Part shown: piece after piece, positions 28,101-34,914 of the stretch
How the letters are laid out: every line of letters starts with the position of its first letter
Position numbering within the stretch: the stretch's first letter is position 1
DNA from: Rhizobium esperanzae
Lineage (GTDB): Bacteria > Pseudomonadota > Alphaproteobacteria > Rhizobiales > Rhizobiaceae
NCBI RefSeq assembly: GCF_014197615.1
Contig: NZ_JACIFY010000013.1
Coordinates: 1 to 64,000 of the forward strand
Reading direction: 5' to 3'
DNA: 64,000 nucleotides
Notes under the pieces: model-generated
What the model was told of the DNA's origin: nothing
The model's input: only the letters and a program-made list of their open reading frames with translations
Database searches by the model: none
Translations under genes and position numbers: made by a program

Positions 28101-30620
28101 GAGGCAGAAGATCAGCAGGATCTGCCAGATGAGCGCGCCGAGCGGACCCATGAAATACCAGCCGAGCACGGAGGCGAAGAACCAGGCGATCGGCGTCAGC
28201 GAGCGGCGCAGATTGTCGAACATCTTCCAGCGGCCAAGCGCCGTGACACCGTATTTCGGATTGAACATATAGGGCAGCAGCTGCCAGTCGCCGCGCGCCC
28301 AGCGATGCTGTCGCGAGGTTTCGACCTCGTAGCGGATCGGGAAATCCTCGACCAGCTCGAGATCGGTGACGAGCGCGCAGCGCGCCATCGAGCCTTCGAG
28401 AAGATCGTGGCTGAGCACGGAATTCTCGTCGATCCGGCCCTTCAGCGAGGCTTCGAAGGCATCGACATGATAGAGGCCCTTGCCGGTGAAGGTGCCTTCG
28501 CCGGCAAGATCCTGATAGACGTCGGAAACGGTGAAGACGTAAGGGTCGAGGCCGCGGTTGATCGAAAAGACACGCTGGAAGACCGAAGCGTCCTTGCCGG
28601 TTGTCAGCGACGGGGTGACACGCGGCTGCAGCACGCCGTAGCCACTTTCGACACGGCCGGTTTTCGGATTGATGACCGGACGATTGATCGGATGATAGAG
28701 CTTGCCGACGAGCTTGGTGACGGCGTCGCGCATCAGGCGCGTGTCGGCATCGAGCGTCATGACATATTGCACATTGGCGGGCACGGCATTGGCGCCCGGC
28801 AGATAGGTCGTGTCGCGGTCGCCGCGCAGCAGCATGTTCAGCTCATGCAGCTTGCCGCGTTTGCGCTCCCACCCCATCCAAACACCTTCGGCGGGATTGT
28901 AGAGACGGCGGCGATGCAGCAGATAGAAACGCGTCTTTCCGTCATAGGCATAGCGGGCGGAAAGATTGGCAATCTCGCGTCTGGCATAATCGAGCACTTC
29001 GAGATCGGCGGCGGTTTCCTCGGTGTCGCTGTCCGGCCAGTCGCTGAGCAGCGCGAAATAGAGCTCGCCGCGCGGATTGGCGAGATAATGAACCTCGAGA
29101 TTGCGCACGTGGTCGTCGACGCTGTCGCGGTTCGAAATCAGGCAGGGCACGACGAGCAGCGTGCGCGCATCCTCCGGAATGCCTTCCTTGAACTCGTAGC
29201 CGACGAGGCGCGCCGGCGTCACGAAGAAGGACAGCACGGTATTGAAGAGACCCGTCGCCCCTTCCGACGCCGGCAGGGAGAACATGATCAGCAGCAGGGC
29301 GATTTCGATCGGCCCCATGCCGGCATTGGCCATGAACCGGCCGACGATCGCCATGGCGATGATCGTCAGCAGCATCACGGGCACGGCAATTGCCAGCCAG
29401 TTGAACTGGCGCACCGCGCGCACGAAATGCTGGATGAACGTCGGGCGATAATTCGCCCGCGCCTCGAGCTTCGGCCGCTGCGCGCCGGACAGGAAACCGC
29501 CGACATTCGGTTCATGCGGCTGCGGCTCGCCGGAGGCCTTGGCGGCATCGGTCATGTCGAGCGCCAGCTGGGCGATTTCCATTTCCGTCAGCGGCGAGCG
29601 CTTGGCCAGCTTTTCGATCTGTTTGCGGTATTTGTTGCGCGAGCCGGAATCGAGGATGCCATAGTCCGAATGCTCCCAGAGCAGCTTGTCGACATGGCTG
29701 ACCTGCTCGACCCAGACCGACCATTCGGCATCGTCGATCTCGCGAAGGCTACGGATGATGTTGCCCATCGTCACGTTGCCGGAGGAGAGGCGGCTGTGTT
29801 CTGCCGTCGTCGCCTCTTCGGTATTGCGGCCGAGTTCTTCCAGCCGCTCATCGAGCCAGGTGATCGCCAGGCTCGACGTCTGCGAGCCGTCGCGCAGGCG
29901 GTAGAGGAACTGCGTCGAGAAGGTATTGTCCTCGGCAAGCGGCTCCAGCGTTTTCAGATAGCTGGCCGCCCCGGCCGGATCGGTCAGGCGCACCAGTTCA
30001 TCGGCCGCATCGTTGGCGCGGCGGCGCATGCGGCGGCTGGCTTCGACGCGGCTGGAAATGCGGCGGAGGTTTTCGACGAGCACATAGCGCACAAGCGACG
30101 GCAACGCCCAGAGTTCGCCGATCCTCAGCGTCTCGCTGGCCTGGAAACCATCGACCAGCGCCGTCAGGCTTTCCTGCGAGATCGTGCTGTGGGTATGGGC
30201 GACGTAGAGCCAGGCAAGCACGAGGGTGCGTGGCACCTCAACGCCGCCGACGACCATGGTCGGCAATTCGCGATAGAAGCGGCGGGGGAAGTCGCGCCGC
30301 ACCTCCTGGATCGCCTCTTCGACGATATAATGATTGTCCAGCAGCCATTCCGCCGCTGGCGTGATCGTCTCGCCGGCTTCGACGTCGGTCGCCGTGGTCC
30401 GGTAGACGCGCAGGATTTCCTTCTCGTTTTCCTTATGGCGCGCGAAGAAATCGAAGGGAGCGAAAGCCGGCAGCTTGTCGACGCCGCTGCGGGCGACCGC
30501 ATCGCCCATCGCCTTGATGTCCTCGATGGCAAGATAGGTCGAGCGGATCGAATCGTTGTGATCGATCTGCTTGGTCTCGGATTCGCGCGGAAGGCTCGGA
30601 GAAAGATTAGAAATAGACAT
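22101..30620 (-). CDS. ndvB: Cyclic beta-1,2-glucan synthase
   Basis: NdvB (ChvB, Cgs) is a giant inner-membrane enzyme that initiates on itself, elongates, cyclises and releases beta-1,2-glucans. The 2839-residue protein matches the family size. An N-terminal cytoplasmic part leads to membrane segments near residues 417-490. A GT84 glycosyltransferase region follows, with LDADTRLMRD near 625 and the downstream ARGDWQLLPYMF. Further membrane segments lie near 800-960. Long beta-rich repeats follow, and a C-terminal GH94-type phosphorylase region with GGDWNDGMNRVG near residue 2537, thought to control ring size. ATG 30620 is the first family-like start (MSISNLSPS); no clear ribosome-binding site is seen. 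opgC follows in the same direction. Confidence 0.97.
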   Translation of the reverse strand: MSISNLSPSLPRESETKQIDHNDSIRSTYLAIEDIKAMGDAVARSGVDKLPAFAPFDFFARHKENEKEILRVYRTTATDVEAGETITPAAEWLLDNHYIVEEAIQEVRRDFPRRFYRELPTMVVGGVEVPRTLVLAWLYVAHTHSTISQESLTALVDGFQASETLRIGELWALPSLVRYVLVENLRRISSRVEASRRMRRRANDAADELVRLTDPAGAASYLKTLEPLAEDNTFSTQFLYRLRDGSQTSSLAITWLDERLEELGRNTEEATTAEHSRLSSGNVTMGNIIRSLREIDDAEWSVWVEQVSHVDKLLWEHSDYGILDSGSRNKYRKQIEKLAKRSPLTEMEIAQLALDMTDAAKASGEPQPHEPNVGGFLSGAQRPKLEARANYRPTFIQHFVRAVRQFNWLAIAVPVMLLTIIAMAIVGRFMANAGMGPIEIALLLIMFSLPASEGATGLFNTVLSFFVTPARLVGYEFKEGIPEDARTLLVVPCLISNRDSVDDHVRNLEVHYLANPRGELYFALLSDWPDSDTEETAADLEVLDYARREIANLSARYAYDGKTRFYLLHRRRLYNPAEGVWMGWERKRGKLHELNMLLRGDRDTTYLPGANAVPANVQYVMTLDADTRLMRDAVTKLVGKLYHPINRPVINPKTGRVESGYGVLQPRVTPSLTTGKDASVFQRVFSINRGLDPYVFTVSDVYQDLAGEGTFTGKGLYHVDAFEASLKGRIDENSVLSHDLLEGSMARCALVTDLELVEDFPIRYEVETSRQHRWARGDWQLLPYMFNPKYGVTALGRWKMFDNLRRSLTPIAWFFASVLGWYFMGPLGALIWQILLIFCLFVAPTLSLINGIIPRTSDIIARAHLYTVWSDITAANAQVALRIVFIADSAAMMADAIGRSLYRLFVSRKLMLQWRTAASVQAGGQGTLISYYKQMWHAPVLALLALGFAALPGGSAFVVGIPFALLWILSPVVAWYVSQSAETEDRLEVADSVSSELRKIARRTWRYFETFTTAEQNYLPPDNIQETPHVIVAARTSPTNIGVYLLSVVSGRQFGWFSFEETLERLEQTIATIDRMEKFRGHLFNWYHTDTLQTLGPRYVSAVDSGNLAGHLIAISSACRNWAEAPSAHMQGNLDGVGDTAGILGEVLADLPDDRKTVRPLRRRLEERIVGFQNALAAVKREHEFASIRIINLAVLARDIEKLAANLDHEVKSKQSEEVTQWAASLVKVCEAHISDSTFDLSKVDALRPRLVALRDKARDLAFSMDFGFLFRPERRLLSIGYRVESGELDQACYDLLASECRLTSLFGIAKGDLPTEHWYRLGRQVVPVGSRGALVSWSGSMFEYLMPPLVMQERGGGILNQTNNLVVVEQMNYARKLGIPWGISEAAFNARDHNLNYQYTNFGVPTLGLKRGLGHNAVIAPYASLLASQYDPPGALENLQRLRKVGALGKFGFHDAVDFTPTRVPEGKKCAVVYNYYAHHHGMSIAAVANVAFNGHLRELFHSDPVIEAAELLLQEKAPRDIPVMSGKHESDTPASIQDDLLRPEIRKISDPATRDRELVFLSNGHYSLMLTATGAGYSRWNGLSVSRWKADPTEDRWGSFIFLRDTATNEWWSTTSEPKGVEGEKIKVEFADEKAQFTKTVGDLTSEVECIIATEHDAEARRVTLLNMGTEDRFIEVTSYLEPVITSDDTDNAHPAFARMFVKTEIGKRGDVIRAERNKRDPNEPNISIAHLIVDNAGDTRHTEFETDRRKFIGRGRSLADAAAFDPGATLSGSDGFMLDAVMSLRRTVRVPAGKKVSVIFWTIAAPSRDEVDKAVNRYRHPDAFNHELVQAWTRTQVQMRHVGVTSQQAAAFQHLGRYLVYPDMQLRKDEATVEAGLQSQSALWPLAISGDFPIFTLRINDDMDLEIAREALLAQEYLRSRGVTADLVIMNERASSYAQDMQHALDAMCENVRRMGQADGLRQHIFAVRKDLMEESTYHALIAASRVTLHTKNGKVVDQINRAVALFAPSKEELQEMERAERNKVPVKRVAPVPPPVVPAVLIEEEGDLDFWNGIGGFARDGREYVVRLPGGHATPQPWINVISNDRFGFHVSAEGSGFTWSANSRDYQLTSWSNDAVINRSGEAFYLTDLDSGAVMTPFAALSRRPDIRFEARHGLGYSVFSSIQQDIALELTQTVDRERPVKLQRLRLRNTGSTSRKLRLYGYVEWILGSNAGRTAPFILSRHDQETGALFASNPYSIDFSNRTAFFAANETLSSYSASRREFIGKAGTIQAPQAVTSAASLSGTTDLDGDPAAVLAIDIELGAGEERDFTFFLGDTPTEEEARGVIADIRKASFDDAVEANRAFWRDFTGRVQISTPDRGMNNLVNTWLPYQSLGCRIMARTAFYQASGAFGFRDQLQDTLAFVLHEPSLARRQILNAASRQFREGDVQHWWLPGTGAGVRTMISDDVVWLAYALHQYCSVTGDKGVLDEEIAFLEGPALLEGQHDSFYKPEISEDKASVYEHAALALDLAIARKGTNGLPLFLGGDWNDGMNRVGIGGRGTSVWLGWFLAGALRSFIPYAQERGDTVRAERWSTHLTELKKALETAAWDGGYYRRGTFDDGALLGSRESPECRIDSIAQSWSVLSGEGDPARAVTAMEAVLDQLVDEDARIIRLFTPPFVNSARDPGYIKAYPPGVRENGGQYTHASTWVVMALAELKRGDDAFRCFQILNPITHALDKASAEEYRVEPYVVAADVYGHEPYTSRGGWTWYTGSAGWLYRAAVEGILGIRLKGGRLYVRPSLPSEWDGFAAEVEQGGGKYRISVSKASNASGYTLSINGCEVTDPEEGYPLG

Positions 30621-31021
30621 GGGTTCGGTTCTGGATCCAAACAAAGTTATGGCTGTTTTGCTCAGCCTTTTGCACTGCTTATCATGACTGCGACATGAAC
30701 GGAGCCCGATTCTTCGAAGAACGATGAAGCCGGGATAAATGACATTTCGGCAAGTGATGCGAACGGGCTAAGCCCCCCGTCCAGGGCACAGCCCGACGGA
30801 TGATCGAGACCATCGCTACCCTCTCCGCGAAAGCCATGTCGAAAATTGGACACCATCGGGATAATTCAAGTCAAGAGGCATGCGCCGCTGCCCCTTGCGC
30901 GCAGGACCGGGAAACAAAGTTCAGGTGTCGGGCCGCAAAGCCGCCGCCAGGATTTTGACCTGGATAGATAAGCGGGATACACTGCATCCCATCGTAGCCC
31001 GCTGCATTACGAGGCCGCATC
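30621..31021. other. Intergenic region upstream of ndvB and the toxin-antitoxin pair
   Basis: This 401-base divergent region must hold the ndvB promoter (minus) and the antitoxin promoter (plus). I see no T-run hairpin, tRNA or supported small gene. Short frames crossing it lack ribosome-binding sites. Confidence 0.5.
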
Positions 31022-31297
31022 ATGAAGGATAACGAAAAATCACAGATCTCCCTGAGGTTGCCCACGCGAACAGTGGAAGCATTCGATCGCATCGCCCAGC
31101 TTCTTGACCGGGATCGCACCTGGGTGATGTCGAAGGCCCTCGATCAATATCTTGCCAATGAAGGCACGGAGATTCTGAGAGACGCCCAGGGTCTCGACGA
31201 ACTTGATCGCGAGGAAAGCGTCGATCTCGACGATGTGCTTGAAAAAGCTCGAATGATCGTTGACGCTTCAGACGTTCGGCATCGTCGGGCTGGATGA
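31022..31297 (+). CDS. Ribbon-helix-helix antitoxin
   Basis: The 91-residue protein starts with a ribbon-helix-helix DNA-binding fold: KSQISLRLPTRTVEAFDRIAQ forms the strand and first helix, and RTWVMSKALDQYLANE the second helix. An acidic tail (ELDREESVDLDDVLEKAR) would wrap the toxin. Such antitoxins repress their own operon as dimers. The stop overlaps the start of the next gene by four bases (ATGA at 31294), the classic coupled arrangement of type II toxin-antitoxin systems. It resembles CopG/ParD antitoxins, but the exact subfamily is not clear by eye. Confidence 0.82.
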   Translation: MKDNEKSQISLRLPTRTVEAFDRIAQLLDRDRTWVMSKALDQYLANEGTEILRDAQGLDELDREESVDLDDVLEKARMIVDASDVRHRRAG

Positions 31298-31659
31298 TGC
31301 CGCCTGTCCGTCTCTCCAAAAGTGCCGAACGCTGGTTTCTGACCAAAATTGCCGAACTGGCGGACGTCAATCCTGCCGCAGCCAGGAATCTGATCGACCG
31401 ACTTGAGAGACAGAAAGGGCTGTTGTCTTCCTTCCCCAGAAGCACGGAAAGGGGCCTTCTCGAAGGAACAAGGAAGGTCAGCATGCCGCCTTTGGTTCTG
31501 ACAATCCGGGAGCGGAACGGCATCATAGAAATTGCCGCCATCAGAGACGCGCGGCAAAGGGATGCATTCGCGCCGACCGAATTGCGCGACGCCCTCTATG
31601 ACGAAGAAACAGATGACCAAGAGAAAATAGACGACGAACCAGCCGAGCCGCGGTTCTGA
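31294..31659 (+). CDS. ParE/RelE-superfamily toxin
   Basis: The 121-residue basic protein pairs with the preceding antitoxin. It has the ParE/RelE layout: a helical hairpin (KSAERWFLTKIAELADVNPAAARNLIDRLERQ) followed by a beta-sheet part, including VLTIRERNGIIEIAAIRDARQ, where the usual VYRV...I..I.H pattern is recognisable but diverged. The target cannot be decided: ParE toxins poison gyrase, RelE toxins cut mRNA. It has an unusual acidic C-terminal tail (DEETDDQEKIDDEPAEPRF) of about 20 residues. Two ATG codons in tandem (31294, 31297) are possible starts. Confidence 0.72.
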   Translation: MMPPVRLSKSAERWFLTKIAELADVNPAAARNLIDRLERQKGLLSSFPRSTERGLLEGTRKVSMPPLVLTIRERNGIIEIAAIRDARQRDAFAPTELRDALYDEETDDQEKIDDEPAEPRF

Positions 31660-31747
31660 TGGATTACCATCACCCGGTGGTAGAGGTCATCCAATGAGGC
31701 GGAAACCGCCGCAGCGCCGGCACCGGCCGACGCTTGTCACACGCCGG

Positions 31748-31909
31748 TTAGCCGACGACGCCGCAAACCATGGCCACGACGAACAGGAATGCCGCCGTGA
31801 AGATTGCTCCATGGAGCACCGTCTGAAGCCGGTGACGTGTGGTGAGCGGCTTCTTCGCTACGGAACCATACTGGTTCACGTGAGTATGCGAAATACCCAG
31901 ATCTGCCAT
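31748..31909 (-). CDS. Small single-pass membrane protein (53 aa)
   Basis: A 53-residue frame starts at ATG 31909 with a perfect ribosome-binding site (GGAGG seven bases upstream). The protein starts MADLGISHTHVNQYGS, has a basic stretch (KKPLTTRHRLQ), and ends in one hydrophobic segment (GAIFTAAFLFVVAMVCGVVG) that reaches the C-terminus. This is the pattern of a small tail-anchored or single-pass inner-membrane protein. I do not recognise a family. It stands alone between the toxin gene and another small gene, both at some distance. The strong Shine-Dalgarno and the clean hydrophobic helix make it more likely real than chance. Confidence 0.68.
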   Translation of the reverse strand: MADLGISHTHVNQYGSVAKKPLTTRHRLQTVLHGAIFTAAFLFVVAMVCGVVG

Positions 31910-32051
31910 ATGTCGCCTCCGTTGTTTTTCATGCGGCCGGTTGTGCGGCTCGCGTTTCTTTTCTTATATTCTCTATCAGGTAGGTAGAGATAAAATTCCG
32001 TCTAGAGCGAACGGAAGAGAAAATTCAACCAGACCTTTCGCAGCGCCTGTA

Positions 32052-32240
32052 TTAGCAGAGCGTGCGCCATGCCCAGATCCACGAACGCTCGACGGCGTCC
32101 TCGCTCTGAGGGGCGTGGGCGGGGACGTCGATCAGCCGACGGTCCTTCTCCGCGGGAATGGACGTTGAAATCTGTTCCCTACGGTCGGCTTTGACGGGAG
32201 GATCGAGGTAGCCCATGGTCATCCCACCGAGAAAGAACAT
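32052..32240 (-). CDS. Small hypothetical protein (62 aa)
   Basis: The 62-residue frame starts at ATG 32240, with GGAGGT seven bases upstream. The sequence begins MFFLGGMTMGYLDPPV and is then polar and charged (KADRREQISTSIPAEKDRRLID), ending with a Trp-containing tail (ERSWIWAWRTLC). I recognise no family. It has no signal peptide and no convincing membrane segment. It is upstream of the small membrane-protein gene on the same strand (142 bases between them), and a common transcript is possible but not shown. Confidence 0.5.
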   Translation of the reverse strand: MFFLGGMTMGYLDPPVKADRREQISTSIPAEKDRRLIDVPAHAPQSEDAVERSWIWAWRTLC

Positions 32241-32374
32241 GCTTCAACCTCCATCGATCACGAAAGCTAACAAACGTTAACAGGATCATGACAGAAGCAA
32301 GGCAGCTGTCAATAGTCTAGTTGAATGGTCGTCTTTTAGCAAAACGTTATCCTTAACGGCGCCACCGGCCTTTT

Positions 32375-32394
32375 CTTTTCAAAGGTTTGAAAAG
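32375..32394 (-). terminator. Possible terminator of the peptide ABC operon
   Basis: A perfect 20-bp palindrome (cttttcaaa gg tttgaaaag) lies 8 bases after the stop of the last ATPase gene. It is AT-rich, and the following bases on the minus strand (aaaaggccgg) have no T-run, so function is uncertain. Confidence 0.4.
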
Positions 32395-32402
32395 ATTGCC
32401 TT

Positions 32403-33152
32403 TCAAGCTTTGACGAAACCCTTGCTCGCGATCATCAAATTTCGCGTGTAGTCCTCCTGCACGGCGCCGCTTGCCAGGTCTTGCGAGCTCAATCGTTCGA
32501 CGACAGTGCCGTTGCGCATGACAGCGAGCCTTTCACACATATGGGTGATGACGCCGAGATCATGGCTCACCATCACGAAGGTGAGCTTGCGGTCACGCCG
32601 GATCTCTTCCAGCAGGTTCAGCACCTCGGCCTGCACCGAGGCATCGAGTGCCGATGTCGGCTCATCGAGCAGCAGGATCGACGGTTCGACGATCAGCGCC
32701 CGCGCGATCGCCACACGCTGCCGCTGGCCGCCCGAAAGCTGGTGCGGGTAGCGGAAACGGAAACCATTGCCGAGGCCGACCTCGTCGAGCGCCCGGGCGA
32801 TGCGCCTCTCGCCGTCGGCGATGCCGTGAATGGCAAGCGGTTCGAGCAGCAGCCGGTCGATCGTCTGGCGCGGATGCAGCGAACCGTACGGATCCTGGAA
32901 GACCATTTGCACGCGGCGATAGAAGGCTTTGCTGCGTTTCGAACCCTTCAGAGCCTCGCCGTCGATGCTGATCGCGCCGCCGCTGATCGGCGCAAGCCCG
33001 GCGACGGCCCGCAACAGGGTCGACTTTCCCGAGCCGGATTCGCCGACGAGACCGAAGGATTCGCCGCCCTGGACGGTGATGCTGACGTCCTTCAGCGCAT
33101 GGAATTCGTCATAGACGACGCTGAGATTGTCGACCTCGAGAGTTGCACTCAT
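32403..33152 (-). CDS. Peptide ABC transporter ATPase (DppF/OppF type)
   Basis: The 249-residue ATPase has Walker A GESGSGKST near residue 39, Q-loop VFQDPYGSLHPRQT, signature LSGGQRQRVAIARAL, Walker B ILLLDEPTSALDAS and the switch His in MVSHDLG. The pattern is that of the second (OppF/DppF) ATPase of family-5 peptide and nickel importers, though it lacks their usual C-terminal zinc-type extension. ATG 33152 overlaps the preceding stop (ATGA), which sets the start. It is the last gene of a five-gene operon. Confidence 0.92.
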   Translation of the reverse strand: MSATLEVDNLSVVYDEFHALKDVSITVQGGESFGLVGESGSGKSTLLRAVAGLAPISGGAISIDGEALKGSKRSKAFYRRVQMVFQDPYGSLHPRQTIDRLLLEPLAIHGIADGERRIARALDEVGLGNGFRFRYPHQLSGGQRQRVAIARALIVEPSILLLDEPTSALDASVQAEVLNLLEEIRRDRKLTFVMVSHDLGVITHMCERLAVMRNGTVVERLSSQDLASGAVQEDYTRNLMIASKGFVKA

Positions 33153-33982
33153 GCCGCCCACTCCGGCCTGCGGTCGAGCACCGGCAGCGGGTGGCGGCTG
33201 GCCCCGATCTCGGGCATGCAGTTCAGCAGTCCTTGCGTATAAGGATGCTGCGCATGTTTCAGATCGGCGGCCGCCAGTTCCTCGACGATCTTGCCGGCAT
33301 ACATGACGATGACGCGGTCGCAGAAGGAGGAGACCAGCCTGAGATCGTGGGAGACGAAGATTAGCCCCATGCCGCGCTCCGACACCAGCCTGTCCATGAT
33401 CCTCAGCACATCGAGCTGCACCGTCACGTCGAGCGCCGAGGTCGGCTCGTCGGCAATCAGCAGTTCGGGCCCGGCAACCAGCATCATCGCGATCATCGCG
33501 CGCTGCCCCATCCCACCCGAAACCTCATGCGGATGCAGGTCGTAGACGCGCTGGGGATCGCGGATCTGCACGGCTTCCAGCATGGCGAGCGCACGTTCGC
33601 GCGCCTCCGCCTTGCCGATCTTCTCATGCGTGCGCAGCGTTTCGGAGATCTGCCGGCCGATGGTCATCACCGGATCGAGCGAATATTTCGGATCCTGCAG
33701 GATCATGGCGATGCGCTTGCCGCGCAGCCTGCGCCTTTCGCCGGCCGAGGCCTTGAGGAGGTCGATGCCGTTGAAATCCAGCCTGTCGGCCGTGACGATG
33801 CCGTGTTTCGGCGTCAGTCCCATGATTGCCCGGCCTGTCTGCGACTTGCCGGAACCGGATTCGCCGACGATGCCCAGCCTTTCCTTGCCGAGCGTGAAGG
33901 AGACGCCGCGCACCGCCTCGATCACGCCGGTGCGGGTGGGGTAACTGACCTTGAGCTTCTCGACCGTCAGAAGTGCCGTCAT
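33149..33982 (-). CDS. Peptide ABC transporter ATPase (DppD/OppD type)
   Basis: The 277-residue ATPase starts LLTVEKLKVSYPTRTGVIEAVRG and has Walker A GESGSGKSQ (Gln in place of the final Thr, as in many DppD proteins), Q-loop ILQDPKYSLDPVMT, signature VSGGMGQRAMIAMML, Walker B LLIADEPTSALDVT and VSHDLRL. The SGGMGQRAMIA signature marks the first ATPase of dipeptide/oligopeptide importers. The start at 33982 has a GGAGA ribosome-binding site and overlaps the permease stop by four bases; the frame stays open upstream, but that part is a shadow of the permease gene. Confidence 0.92.
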   Translation of the reverse strand: MTALLTVEKLKVSYPTRTGVIEAVRGVSFTLGKERLGIVGESGSGKSQTGRAIMGLTPKHGIVTADRLDFNGIDLLKASAGERRRLRGKRIAMILQDPKYSLDPVMTIGRQISETLRTHEKIGKAEARERALAMLEAVQIRDPQRVYDLHPHEVSGGMGQRAMIAMMLVAGPELLIADEPTSALDVTVQLDVLRIMDRLVSERGMGLIFVSHDLRLVSSFCDRVIVMYAGKIVEELAAADLKHAQHPYTQGLLNCMPEIGASRHPLPVLDRRPEWAA

Positions 33983-34914
33983 TGGCCGCTCTCCTTCGGA
34001 TCGAGCGCGTCGCGCAGGCCGTCGCCCAGGAGATTGAAGCCGAGGCTGACGATGAGGATGGCAATGCCGGGCATCGCCGCCACCCACCATTGATCGAGGA
34101 TGAAACGCCGGCCCGAGGCGATCATCGCGCCCCATTCCGGCAGCGGCGGCTGTGCGCCCAGGCCGAGGAAACCGAGACCGGCCGCCGTCAGGATGATGCC
34201 GGCCATATCGAGCGTCACCCGCACGATCAGCGAGGAAATGCAGAGCGGCATGACATGGCGCACGATAATGCGGATCGGCGAGGCGCCCATCAGCTTCACC
34301 GCCGAGATATAATCGGACCGGCGCACCGTCAGCGTCTCGGCGCGTGCGATGCGGGCATAGGGCGGCCAGGAGGTGATGGCGATGGCGATGATCGCGTTCT
34401 GAATACCCGGACCAAGCGCGGCGACGAAGGCAAGCGCCAGCACCAGCTTCGGGAAGGCGAGGAAAATATCGGTGATGCGCATCAGCGTCGCATCCACCCA
34501 GCCGCCGGCATAACCCGAGACCGTGCCGACGATCAGCCCGATCGGCGCCGAGATGACGGCGACGAGCACGACAACAAACAGCGTCAACCGCGATCCGTAG
34601 ATCAGCCGCGAATAGATATCCCGGCCCTGGTCGTCGGTGCCGAGCAGGAAGCCGCTCGTTCCCGGCGGCAGCAGCCGGGCATTGCGGAGATCGCCGACCA
34701 CCGGATTGTGGGTGGCGAGGAGATCGGCAAAAGCGGCGATGAAAAGCAGCGCAACGATGATCAGCAGGCCGACGACGGCAAGCCTGTTGGCCGTAAACTG
34801 CCGCCAGGTGACATAGGCGCGGCCGAGGCGGGCCTGCAGGCGCGATTGAGGCCGGTCGGACAGCAGCCATTCGCGGCGGCTCATCGGGTCAGATGGGCTG
34901 ACAGGGGCCGTCAT
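33979..34914 (-). CDS. Peptide ABC transporter permease (DppC type)
   Basis: The 311-residue permease has a cytoplasmic N-terminus, a first TM segment (LAVVGLLIIVALLFIAAFADLLA), then the DppC-type periplasmic LLGTDDQGRDIYSRLIYGSRLTL motif near residue 105. The EAA loop is seen as SDYISAVKLMGASPIRIIVRHVMP. It has six TM segments in all. The start at 34914 overlaps the stop of the upstream permease (ATGA); an in-frame ATG at 34884 is the alternative. It pairs with the DppB-type permease to form the channel. Confidence 0.92.
   Translation of the reverse strand: MTAPVSPSDPMSRREWLLSDRPQSRLQARLGRAYVTWRQFTANRLAVVGLLIIVALLFIAAFADLLATHNPVVGDLRNARLLPPGTSGFLLGTDDQGRDIYSRLIYGSRLTLFVVVLVAVISAPIGLIVGTVSGYAGGWVDATLMRITDIFLAFPKLVLALAFVAALGPGIQNAIIAIAITSWPPYARIARAETLTVRRSDYISAVKLMGASPIRIIVRHVMPLCISSLIVRVTLDMAGIILTAAGLGFLGLGAQPPLPEWGAMIASGRRFILDQWWVAAMPGIAILIVSLGFNLLGDGLRDALDPKESGQ

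Noticed and set aside
22383..30698. Two very long plus-strand open frames (over 1300 codons each) opposite ndvB
   Set aside because: They are mirror frames produced by the GC-rich third positions of ndvB. They show Arg/His/Asp-rich, low-complexity protein without domains, and ndvB is certain.
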